Below are positions 1 to 5,614 of a stretch of DNA of 10,065 bases, in pieces. A model generated the notes under the pieces. The model did no database searches. It worked only from the letters and a program-made list of their open reading frames with translations, and was not told where the DNA came from. A program made the position numbers and the translations under genes. Origin of the DNA: DASTHS01 sp035718085 (GTDB taxonomy: Bacteria; Actinomycetota; Acidimicrobiia; Acidimicrobiales; Palsa-688); the NCBI GenBank assembly GCA_035718085.1, contig DASTHS010000067.1, forward strand, positions 1 to 10,065, read 5' to 3'. How positions within the stretch are numbered: the stretch's first letter is position 1; each line of letters opens with the position of its first letter.

Positions 1-113
1 TCAAGGCCCGCTTCTACGAGGCGGTCGGCCTCGAGGGCACCTACGACCCTTCGGCCGGGGTCGTCACCATCGAGGCTCGTGTCCTCAACGGTCGTGTCGG
101 AGGGGGGACTTGA
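1..113 (+). CDS. 3' end of an unidentified gene, possibly a recombinase/integrase
   Basis: Open reading frame entering from the left edge (first full codon at base 3) and stopping at TGA 111-113, giving about 36 residues that begin KARFYEAVGLEGTYDP and end GRVGGGT. Third positions are almost all G or C up to about base 74, as in the other real genes here. The bias then weakens near the end. The last six codons lie inside the 3' half of the opposing tRNA-Leu gene. A short C-terminal tail of this kind, with a 'YxALGLxxTYxP'-like stretch and a Gly-rich end reading into a tRNA, recalls the ends of some actinobacterial serine recombinases. That is a recollection of pattern, not a demonstrated match. 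The gene could equally be an ordinary chromosomal gene. Coding status is moderately supported; identity is weak. Confidence 0.4.
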   Translation, partial: KARFYEAVGLEGTYDPSAGVVTIEARVLNGRVGGGT

Positions 114-178
114 ACCCCCACGTCCTTGCGGACACCAGCCCCTCAAGCTGGCGCGTCTGCCTATTCCGCCACTCCGAC
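95..178 (-). tRNA. tRNA-Leu (anticodon GAG)
   Basis: The reverse complement folds as a class II tRNA of 84 nt. The acceptor stem GTCGGAG pairs perfectly with CTCCGAC, followed by discriminator A (base 95), the leucine identity base. The anticodon stem CCAGC/GCTGG closes the loop TTGAGGG, so positions 34-36 read GAG, which decodes CUC and CUU. A long variable arm (GTCC-GCAA-GGAC) and a T arm with loop TTCAAGT follow. The CCA end is not encoded (CGA follows the discriminator), so it must be added by the CCA-adding enzyme. The 3' end is overlapped by the tail of the opposing partial reading frame. Confidence 0.97.
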
Positions 179-210
179 GTGGCGCACCACCGAAGCGGTG
201 CCGGTCGGCG

Positions 211-216
211 AGCATA
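211..216 (-). promoter_or_regulatory. Candidate -10 element for tRNA-Leu
   Basis: Read on the minus strand this is TATGCT, matching the actinobacterial -10 pattern TANNNT. It sits 32 bases upstream of the mature tRNA 5' end, so transcription would start roughly 25 bases before it. It is the most AT-rich spot in the divergent region. No convincing -35 TTGNNN lies at the usual distance, so the call is tentative. Confidence 0.4.
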
Positions 217-258
217 GCCGCTGCGAGGCGGCCGCCACCCCGACTACGGTCCGGCCCG

Positions 259-283
259 GGCATCCCGGCCGCCGGCGGATGCC
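259..283 (+). other. Hairpin in the leader of the phosphatidyltransferase gene
   Basis: A perfect 7-bp inverted repeat, GGCATCC (259-265) and GGATGCC (277-283), around an 11-base GC-rich loop. It lies in the 140-base divergent region (179-318), about 25 bases before the Shine-Dalgarno sequence. It could be an mRNA leader structure or a chance feature of very GC-rich DNA. The rest of the region shows only the tRNA -10 candidate. Confidence 0.3.
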
Positions 284-307
284 GCAACCCCCCTGCCGAC
301 TGCCGAG

Positions 308-313
308 AGGAGG
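308..313 (+). promoter_or_regulatory. Shine-Dalgarno site fixing the GTG start at 319
   Basis: AGGAGG, five bases before GTG 319. It decides the start of the phosphatidyltransferase. The same frame is open back to base 79, but that extension would translate the antisense of the tRNA. The site lies in the loop of a possible small hairpin, CTGCC 300-304 with GGCAG 313-317. Confidence 0.85.
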
Positions 314-318
314 GCAGC

Positions 319-984
319 GTGAGCGCACAGCGACCCGGCCGCGCCACCGCAGCGGCGCCGGCGAGTGTGCCGCCGGCCCGGCGTCGCCGCCAGGGCGAAG
401 AGCGGATCGCCTCGCTGCCCAACGCCATCACGGTGGTGCGCCTGGTGCTCACCCCGGTGTTCGGCTGGCTGCTGGCCCAGCCCCACGAGCGGCACTGGCT
501 GGCCGCGGCCACGGTGCTCGCCGTCGCCGGGGCCACCGATTGGCTCGACGGCCAGGTGGCGCGCCGCTTCGACCAGGTGACCACGGTCGGCAAGGTGATC
601 GACCCGGTAGCCGACCGGCTGCTGCTGGCCACCGCCGTGATCGGCATCCTGGCCGTGGGAGCGGTGCCGACCGTGGTGGCGGCGCTGGCGATCGCCCGGG
701 AGGCGACGGTGGCGCTGACCGCGCTGGTGCTCGCCTCGCTCGGGGCGCGTCGCATCGACGTCACCTACGTGGGCAAGGCGGGCACGTTCGGGCTGATGGT
801 GGCCTTCCCGTCGTTCCTCACCGCCCACTCCCCCGTCAGCTGGCGTCACGACGCGTTGGTGCTGGCGTGGGTGGCCGCGGTTGCCGGCCTGGTGCTCGGC
901 TGGGTGTCCGCGGCGATGTACGTGCCGCTCGGCCGCCGGGCCCTGGCCGAAGGCCGCGCCGGCAAGAGCAGCGCCGCCTCGTAG
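319..984 (+). CDS. pgsA: CDP-alcohol phosphatidyltransferase (PgsA-like)
   Basis: A 221-residue integral membrane enzyme. Family members move a phosphatidyl group from CDP-diacylglycerol to an alcohol. In the PgsA branch the acceptor is sn-glycerol-3-phosphate, giving phosphatidylglycerolphosphate, the precursor of phosphatidylglycerol and cardiolipin. The full family motif D-G-x2-A-R-x8-G-x3-D-x3-D is present (D77, G78, A81, R82, G91, D95, D99), with D74 before it. These Asp residues bind the divalent metal and the CDP group. A charged N-terminal tail of about 30 residues precedes 'LPNAITVVRLVLTPVF' (first membrane helix), and hydrophobic segments continue to about residue 205. The PgsA-like 'AIARE' (124-128) and 'YVGKAGT' (150-156) favour PgsA over phosphatidylinositol or cardiolipin synthases, but acceptor choice cannot be proved from sequence. 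The GTG start at 319 has a strong Shine-Dalgarno. The gene is divergent from tRNA-Leu and convergent with the ABM gene. Confidence 0.88.
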   Translation: MSAQRPGRATAAAPASVPPARRRRQGEERIASLPNAITVVRLVLTPVFGWLLAQPHERHWLAAATVLAVAGATDWLDGQVARRFDQVTTVGKVIDPVADRLLLATAVIGILAVGAVPTVVAALAIAREATVALTALVLASLGARRIDVTYVGKAGTFGLMVAFPSFLTAHSPVSWRHDALVLAWVAAVAGLVLGWVSAAMYVPLGRRALAEGRAGKSSAAS

Positions 985-993
985 CCAGCCGCC

Positions 994-1023
994 GGTCGGC
1001 CGCCGGCCCACCGGCGGCCGGCC
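994..1023. terminator. Strong hairpin between convergent genes (bidirectional terminator)
   Basis: A perfect inverted repeat GGCCGCCGG (998-1006) / CCGGCGGCC (1011-1019) around a 4-base loop. It extends to 13 pairs (994-1006 with 1011-1023), including one G-T pair. It lies in the 52-base gap between the stop of the plus-strand phosphatidyltransferase (984) and the stop of the minus-strand ABM gene (1037), where a shared terminator is expected. There is no T-run on either side, which is usual in high-GC actinobacteria. Confidence 0.65.
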
Positions 1024-1036
1024 CGGTCGGGGGTGC

Positions 1037-1342
1037 TCAGAGGGCGCCCTTGGTGGCGTCGCCGGCGGGCACCGGCTCGAGCACCATCAGCTCGGGGCGG
1101 CCTTCCACCAGGTCGCGCAGCTTCTTGCCGAGCGCCCGGTAGGGCTCGCCGGTGCTGTGGGCCCGCAGGGCGTCGTCGGAGGCCCACTTCTCGACCATGA
1201 CCAGCTTGTCGCCCGAGCGGTGCAGCGCGTAGAGCTCGCAGCCTTCCTCTCCGTGCACCTCGGCGACGGCCTCCCGGAAGGCGGCGACGACCTCGTCGAC
1301 CTTGTCGGGCTTGGGGGTGATGGTGGCGACGAGCACGGGCAT
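1037..1342 (-). CDS. Antibiotic biosynthesis monooxygenase (ABM) family protein
   Basis: 101 residues, the normal length for a single ABM ferredoxin-like alpha+beta barrel, usually a dimer. The family covers cofactor-free quinone/quinol monooxygenases such as E. coli YgiN, polyketide-tailoring monooxygenases, haem-degrading members and many uncharacterised proteins. Visible hallmarks are the opening strand 'MPVLVATITPKPDK', a helix with 'EVVAAFREAVAEVHGEEGCELYAL', the strand 'LVMVEKWAS' (about 47-55), then 'DALRAHSTGEPYRAL' (57-71), which carries the typical His of the xxHxxxxxF/Y region, and the closing strand 'LMVLEPV'. I chose ATG 1342. ATG 1384 would add 14 residues with no family resemblance, and neither start has a good Shine-Dalgarno. 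It lies 61 bases after menB on the same strand and is last in the block. A quinone-related role is only suggested by that neighbour. Confidence 0.85.
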   Translation of the reverse strand: MPVLVATITPKPDKVDEVVAAFREAVAEVHGEEGCELYALHRSGDKLVMVEKWASDDALRAHSTGEPYRALGKKLRDLVEGRPELMVLEPVPAGDATKGAL

Positions 1343-1373
1343 GCGACGACCGTAGCGGCACCACGCCCGCCAC

Positions 1374-1403
1374 GCCCCGGGCATCGCCTCGCCGAACCGG
1401 GGC
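1374..1403 (-). other. Hairpin directly after menB
   Basis: GCCCCGG (1374-1380) pairs with CCGGGGC (1397-1403), a 7-bp stem with a 16-base loop. It begins at the base after the menB stop codon on the minus strand. It may act as a weak terminator or a 3'-end stabiliser between menB and the ABM gene. There is no T-run. Confidence 0.35.
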
Positions 1404-2327
1404 CTAGTAGTGCCAGGGGTACGCCGACCAGTCGGGCGCCCGCTTCTCGAGGAAGGCGTCGCGCCCCTCGGCCGCCTCGTCGGTGCCGTAGGCCAGCCGG
1501 GTGGCCTCGCCGGCGAAGAGCTGCTGGCCGACCAGGCCGTCGTCGATGAGGTTGAACGCGAACTTGAGCATCCGCTGGGCCGTCGGGCTCTTCGCGTTGA
1601 TCTCCGCCGCCCACTCGAGCGCGACCGCCTCGAGCGACGCGTGCGGCACCACAGCGTTCACCGCCCCCATCTCGAACGCCTCCCGGGCGCTGTAGGCGCG
1701 GCCGAGGAAGAAGATCTCCCGCGCCCGCTTCTGCCCCACCTGGCGGGCCAGGTAGGCGGAGCCGAACCCGCCGTCGAAGCTGGCCACGTCGGCGTCGGTC
1801 TGCTTGAACCGGGCGTGCTCCTCGCTGGCGAGGGTGAGGTCGGCGACCACGTGGAGGCTGTGGCCGCCGCCGGCCGCCCACCCGGGCACCACGGCGATGA
1901 CGATCTTCGGCATGAACCGGATCAGGCGCTGCACCTCGAGGATGTGCAGCCGCCCGACCCGACCGGCCTCCACCGAGCCGGCGTCGTCGCCCGACGCGTA
2001 CTTGTAGCCGTCACGCCCGCGGATGCGCTGGTCGCCGCCGGAGCAGAACGCCCACCCGCCGTCGCGCGGCGACGGCCCGTTGCCGGTGAGCAGCACGCAA
2101 CCGACGTCGGGGGTCTGGCGGGCGTGGTCGAGGCAGCGGTGCAGCTCGTCGACGGTGCCGGGCCGGAAGGCGTTGCGGACCTCCGGCCGGTCGAACGCGA
2201 TGCGCACCGTGCCCGAGCCGACCGCCCGGTGGTAGGTGACGTCGCGCAGGTCGGCGGTGGGGAAGCCGGGCACGTCGCCCCAGGCGGCCGGGTCGAACAG
2301 CTCGGAGGTCTCGGGCAGCGCAGGCAC
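1404..2327 (-). CDS. menB: 1,4-dihydroxy-2-naphthoyl-CoA synthase MenB
   Basis: 307 residues of the crotonase fold. It catalyses the intramolecular Claisen (Dieckmann-type) ring closure of o-succinylbenzoyl-CoA to 1,4-dihydroxy-2-naphthoyl-CoA in cytosolic menaquinone synthesis. Nearly every MenB hallmark is readable: 'RPEVRNAFRP' (47-56), 'GWAFCSGGDQRIRGRDGYKY' (91-110, oxyanion-hole and CoA region), 'AAGGGHSLHV' (151-160), 'FKQTDADV' (174-181), 'SFDGG' (183-187) and the C-terminal 'DAFLEKRAPDW'. D185, S183 and Y280 match the catalytic D192, S190 and Y287 of the M. tuberculosis enzyme with a constant offset of 7. D178 matches its D185, marking the bicarbonate-independent class; the bicarbonate-dependent class has Gly there. 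One local oddity is Ala182, where Gly is usual (VGSFDGG). The start is GTG 2327 with little Shine-Dalgarno, 25 bases after oppF, so it is probably co-transcribed. No other men gene is in the window. Confidence 0.97.
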   Translation of the reverse strand: MPALPETSELFDPAAWGDVPGFPTADLRDVTYHRAVGSGTVRIAFDRPEVRNAFRPGTVDELHRCLDHARQTPDVGCVLLTGNGPSPRDGGWAFCSGGDQRIRGRDGYKYASGDDAGSVEAGRVGRLHILEVQRLIRFMPKIVIAVVPGWAAGGGHSLHVVADLTLASEEHARFKQTDADVASFDGGFGSAYLARQVGQKRAREIFFLGRAYSAREAFEMGAVNAVVPHASLEAVALEWAAEINAKSPTAQRMLKFAFNLIDDGLVGQQLFAGEATRLAYGTDEAAEGRDAFLEKRAPDWSAYPWHY

Positions 2328-2352
2328 GGCCGGCGAGCCTAGGCCCGGTGGC

Positions 2353-3426
2353 TCAGATCACCTGGGGAAGCGACTCGGCGAAGTGGCAGGCCACCGGGTG
2401 GCCCTGGCCCCGGTCGACCAGCGCCGGCTCCTCCTCGGCGCAGAGGTCCTGCGCCTTGTGGCAGCGGGTGCGGAACCGGCAGCCCGACGGCGGAGCGGCG
2501 GGGCTGGGCGGGTCGCCTTGGAGCATGATGCGGGTGCGGGTGCGCTCTCGCTGGGGGTCGGGCTCGGGCACTGCCGACAGCAGCGCCTGGGTGTAGGGGT
2601 GCGACGGGCTGCCGTAGATGTCGGTCCGGGTGCCGATCTCGACGATCTTGCCGAGGTACATGACCGCCACCCGGTCGGAGATGTGGCGCACCACCGACAG
2701 GTCGTGGGCCACGAAGAGGTAGGCGACACCGAACTCGTCCTGGAGGTCTTCGAGCAGGTTGACGACCCCGGCCTGGATCGACACGTCGAGGGCCGACACC
2801 GGCTCGTCAAGCACCACGAGCTTGGGGTTGAGCGCGAGGGCGCGGGCGATGCCGATGCGCTGGCGCTGGCCGCCGGAGAACTCGTGGGGGTAGCGGTTCC
2901 CGTGCTCGGGGTTCAGCCCGACGGTGCGCAGCAGCTCGGCGACGCGGGTCGGACCCTCCTTGCGGCCGTACATGCCCCGGATGCGCAGCGGCTCCCCGAT
3001 GATGTCGTTGACGGGCATGCGGGGGTTGAGCGACGCGTAGGGGTCCTGGAACACCACCTGGATGTCGCGGCGCACGTCGCGCATCTGCCGCTTCGACAGG
3101 GTGGTCAGCTCGGTGCCGTTGAAGAGCACCTGGCCCGACGTCGGCGGGTCGAGCTGCAGGATGGCCCGGCCGGTGGTCGACTTGCCCGACCCCGACTCCC
3201 CCACCAGCCCGAGGGTCTCGCCAGCGGCGATGTCGAACGACACGTCACAGACGGCGTGGATCGTCGTGCGCGACCCGACCCCCACCTGGAAGTGCTTCAC
3301 CAGGTTGCGCACCGACAGCACCGCGCCGGCCGCCGGGGGCGGGGTCGGCGCGCTCTGGGGGGTCGCACCGGCCAGCTCGTCGGCCTCGGTGGGCGCCGGG
3401 GTGGCGCCGCCCGGGGTGGTGGTCAC
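2353..3426 (-). CDS. oppF: Peptide ABC importer, ATP-binding subunit OppF/DppF-like
   Basis: 357 residues; one of two cytoplasmic ATPases that drive the OppBC permease. A Thr/Pro/Ala-rich, probably disordered N-terminus (1-35) precedes the ABC domain. Walker A is GESGSGKS (76-83), Q-loop Q127, signature FSGGQ (183-187), Walker B LVVLDEP (203-209) and H-loop H241. The C-terminal extension typical of Opp/Dpp ATPases follows ('SHPYTQALLSAVPEPDP', 275-291). It includes four cysteines C316, C322, C329 and C347, the spacing that binds a [4Fe-4S] cluster in structurally studied relatives. GTG 3426 is the start: its GTGA overlaps the oppD stop by 4 bases, and GAGGAGG (3431-3437) lies four bases upstream inside the oppD tail, indicating translational coupling. 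The frame stays open further upstream, but only as out-of-frame oppD sequence. The substrate (oligopeptide, dipeptide or other) cannot be told from an ATPase. Confidence 0.94.
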   Translation of the reverse strand: MTTTPGGATPAPTEADELAGATPQSAPTPPPAAGAVLSVRNLVKHFQVGVGSRTTIHAVCDVSFDIAAGETLGLVGESGSGKSTTGRAILQLDPPTSGQVLFNGTELTTLSKRQMRDVRRDIQVVFQDPYASLNPRMPVNDIIGEPLRIRGMYGRKEGPTRVAELLRTVGLNPEHGNRYPHEFSGGQRQRIGIARALALNPKLVVLDEPVSALDVSIQAGVVNLLEDLQDEFGVAYLFVAHDLSVVRHISDRVAVMYLGKIVEIGTRTDIYGSPSHPYTQALLSAVPEPDPQRERTRTRIMLQGDPPSPAAPPSGCRFRTRCHKAQDLCAEEEPALVDRGQGHPVACHFAESLPQVI

Positions 3427-4592
3427 TCCGCCTCCTCGCCGCTGCCCGGCACACCCGCGGGCGCGGCCGCCTCGGCGCCGCCGCCGAGCCGCTCTGCCAC
3501 CAGTCCGGGCACCGCGTCGAGGCGCTTGCAGGCGGCCAGGTGCCCGGCCCCCGCCTCCCGCAGCGCCGGCTCGCTCTCGTTGCACTGCGCCTGGGCCAGT
3601 GGGCAGCGGGGGGCGAAGGGGCAGCCGTCGGGCAGGTTGATCAGTGACGGGGGGCTCCCCTCCACCGGCACGAGCTTGCCGCCGGTGGCGTCGTTGAGCC
3701 GGGGCATGGCCCCGAGCAGGCCCACGGTGTAGGGCATGCGGGGCCGGTAGAACACGTCGTCGACCGAGCCGATCTCCACCGGCCGGCCGGCGTACATCAC
3801 CAGCACCCGGTCGGCGGCCCCCGCCACCACCCCGAGGTCGTGGGTGATGAGCACCATCCCGGCCCGGCTCTGCCGGCGGGCTTCCTCCATCGCCTCGAGC
3901 ACCTGGGCCTGCACGGTGACGTCGAGGGCGGTGGTCGGCTCGTCGGCGATGATCACGTCGGGGTCGTTGGCCACGGCGATGGCGATGACGGCCCGCTGGC
4001 GCATGCCGCCGGAGAACTCGTGCGGGAACGACCGCACCCGCTCCTCGGGGTTGGGGATGCCGACCATGCGCAGCAGGTCGACGCTGCGGCGCATGGCGAC
4101 GTCCTTGCTGACCTTGTGGTGGGCGCGGATGGCCTCGGCGAGCTGCCAGCCGATCCGGTACACCGGGTTCAGCGACGTCATCGGGTCCTGGAAGATCATG
4201 GCCAGCTCGGCGCCCCGGACCGCCGCCAGGTCCTTCTGGGGCAGACCGAGCAGCTCGATGCCCCGGTACTTCACCGAACCGCCCACCCGGGCGGTCTTGC
4301 CGAGCAGGCCCATGATGGCCAGCGAGGTCACCGACTTGCCCGACCCCGACTCGCCGACGATGGCCAGCACCTCGCCCTCCTCGAGACGGAAGGTGACGCC
4401 GCGCACGGCGTGCACCAGCCCGTCGTCGGTCGGGAAGTCGACGGTGAGGTCGGTGACCTCGAGCAGCGGGGCGCCGGGCACCGGGGCCAGGTGGCGCCGG
4501 CCGCCGATGAGGCGCTCCATCCCGCTGTCGTGGGTGCGGTGGCCGCCGGTGCCCGACGCCCCGGCGTCGGAGGTGGCCGCGGTGCTCGCCAC
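3423..4592 (-). CDS. oppD: Peptide ABC importer, ATP-binding subunit OppD/DppD-like
   Basis: 389 residues; the partner ATPase of OppF. Walker A is GESGSGKS (80-87), Q-loop Q135, signature FSGGM (193-197; Met in place of Gln is common in OppD), Walker B VIIADEP (213-219) and H-loop H251. The oligopeptide-type C-terminal extension ('MPYTVGLLGAMPRL', 286-299) includes C324, C330, C337 and C355. This is the same Cys-x5-Cys-x6-Cys-x17-Cys spacing as in OppF, consistent with an Fe-S cluster. A low-complexity N-terminus of about 40 residues and an Ala/Gly/Glu-rich tail (about 368-389) lie outside the domain. The chosen start GTG 4592 shares one base with the oppC stop (TAGTG) but has a poor Shine-Dalgarno. 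ATG 4520 (residue 25) is an alternative that would remove part of the low-complexity head. The large same-frame extension upstream overlaps oppC and is not coding. Confidence 0.93.
   Translation of the reverse strand: MASTAATSDAGASGTGGHRTHDSGMERLIGGRRHLAPVPGAPLLEVTDLTVDFPTDDGLVHAVRGVTFRLEEGEVLAIVGESGSGKSVTSLAIMGLLGKTARVGGSVKYRGIELLGLPQKDLAAVRGAELAMIFQDPMTSLNPVYRIGWQLAEAIRAHHKVSKDVAMRRSVDLLRMVGIPNPEERVRSFPHEFSGGMRQRAVIAIAVANDPDVIIADEPTTALDVTVQAQVLEAMEEARRQSRAGMVLITHDLGVVAGAADRVLVMYAGRPVEIGSVDDVFYRPRMPYTVGLLGAMPRLNDATGGKLVPVEGSPPSLINLPDGCPFAPRCPLAQAQCNESEPALREAGAGHLAACKRLDAVPGLVAERLGGGAEAAAPAGVPGSGEEAE
3431..3437 (-). promoter_or_regulatory. Shine-Dalgarno of oppF within the end of oppD
   Basis: GAGGAGG on the minus strand, four bases before GTG 3426. 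It is encoded by the last Glu-Glu codons of oppD. It fixes the oppF start and supports coupled translation across the GTGA overlap. Confidence 0.8.
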
Positions 4593-5614
4593 TAGGCCCG
4601 CACCCGCGTCTGGCCGGGGTCGAACGCGTCGCGCAGGCCGTCGCCGATGAAGTTGACCGTGAGGCAGATGACGATGATGAACAACCCCGGGAAGTAGAAC
4701 AGCCATGGCCGGTCGGTGCTGGCCTGGTCGCCGAGCTGGATGAGCAGGCCGAGCGAGGTGTCGGGCGGCTGGATGCCGAGCCCCACGTAGGAGAGCACCG
4801 TCTCGGTGAGGATGGCAGCGGCCACAGTGAGGGTGGCGTTGACGATGACCGGGCCGACCACGCTCGGCAGCAGGTGCCGGAAGATGATGCGCCGGTCGCG
4901 GGCGCCGAGCGCCCGGGCGGCGTCGACGAACTCCTTCTCGCGCAGCGAGAGGAACACGCCCCGCACCACCCGGCAGATCTGCGGCCACGACAGCAGGCCC
5001 AGGATCAGCGCCAGGTAGACCCACCCGTTGGGGCCGCTGGCGGTGAAGCGGTAGCCGACGGCGCCGGCGATGGCCACGAGCGGGAACACCAAGAACAGGT
5101 CGGTGAGGCGCATGATGGCGGTGTCGACGAAGCCGCGGTAGTAGCCGGAGATGGCGCCGAGCACGGTGCCGACGACGGTGGAGAGGAACGCCACGCTGAG
5201 GGCGATGAACACGCTCTTCTGGGCGCCGCGCAGCACCTGGGCGAAGGTGTCGACGCCGAGCTCGTTGGTGCCCATGGGGTGCTTCCAGTGGGTGAGCTGG
5301 CCCCAGTGCCAGTGGCCGCCGAAGTACGGCCACCAGGTCGGCCGCACCGAGTTGTCGGGGGTCTCCTGGCGGTAGGTGTAGTGCCACAGGTGGCCGCCGA
5401 AGAGGGCGGCCGCGATCAGCAGCACGAACACGACCAGGCTGACCACGGCGAGGCGGTGGTGCAGGAAGCGCCGCACCACGATCTGGCGTTGGGTGCGGGC
5501 CCGGACGGTGAACTCCCGCTCCGGGCCGGCGGCGCCGCCGGGAGGGATGCCGCCCTGGGCGTTGGCGGTGCCCGGCGAGTCGTAGGCGGCCAGGGTGGTC
5601 TCGAGGTCGGTCAT
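4592..5614 (-). CDS. oppC: Peptide ABC importer, permease OppC/DppC-like
   Basis: 340 residues; one of the two membrane-spanning subunits. A cytoplasmic N-terminus of about 50 residues leads to membrane helix 1 (about 55-74). An external segment (75-128) ends in the OppC signature 'HPMGTNELGVDTFAQVLRGA'. Further helices lie near 135-157, 170-188, 198-213, 258-278 and 305-325. The EAA loop that contacts the ATPases is 'FVDAARALGARDRRIIFRHLLP' without its last residues, about 229-249, with the conserved Gly at 237. The external segment carries six His and six Trp between residues 75 and 112, more than I expect for this family. ATG 5614 overlaps the oppB stop by 4 bases (ATGA); the Shine-Dalgarno is weak, so translation is probably coupled to oppB. 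The gene ends one base into the oppD start. Confidence 0.94.
   Translation of the reverse strand: MTDLETTLAAYDSPGTANAQGGIPPGGAAGPEREFTVRARTQRQIVVRRFLHHRLAVVSLVVFVLLIAAALFGGHLWHYTYRQETPDNSVRPTWWPYFGGHWHWGQLTHWKHPMGTNELGVDTFAQVLRGAQKSVFIALSVAFLSTVVGTVLGAISGYYRGFVDTAIMRLTDLFLVFPLVAIAGAVGYRFTASGPNGWVYLALILGLLSWPQICRVVRGVFLSLREKEFVDAARALGARDRRIIFRHLLPSVVGPVIVNATLTVAAAILTETVLSYVGLGIQPPDTSLGLLIQLGDQASTDRPWLFYFPGLFIIVICLTVNFIGDGLRDAFDPGQTRVRA

Noticed and set aside
79..318. In-frame N-terminal extension of the phosphatidyltransferase back to base 79
   Set aside because: It translates the antisense of tRNA-Leu and non-coding leader (the familiar spurious 'GGLEPPRPCGH' type peptide). A strong Shine-Dalgarno marks GTG 319, where family similarity also begins.
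126..1142. Long plus-strand frame of 338 codons overlapping the phosphatidyltransferase
   Set aside because: Arg/Gly/Ala/Pro-rich shadow frame of GC-rich coding DNA. It crosses the tRNA and the convergent terminator, with no family features.
1410..2342. Plus-strand frame of 310 codons antisense to menB
   Set aside because: Mirror frame of a highly conserved MenB. Val/Gly/Arg/His/Glu-rich composition typical of antisense of GC-rich genes.
2236..3732. Plus-strand frame of 498 codons antisense to oppF and parts of its neighbours
   Set aside because: Crosses several well-supported minus-strand genes and has shadow-frame composition and no recognisable domain.
4593..5387. Extension of the oppD frame upstream through oppC
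   Set aside because: It is the out-of-frame reading of oppC on the same strand. The ABC domain starts only after 4592, and the TAGTG junction gives a natural start.
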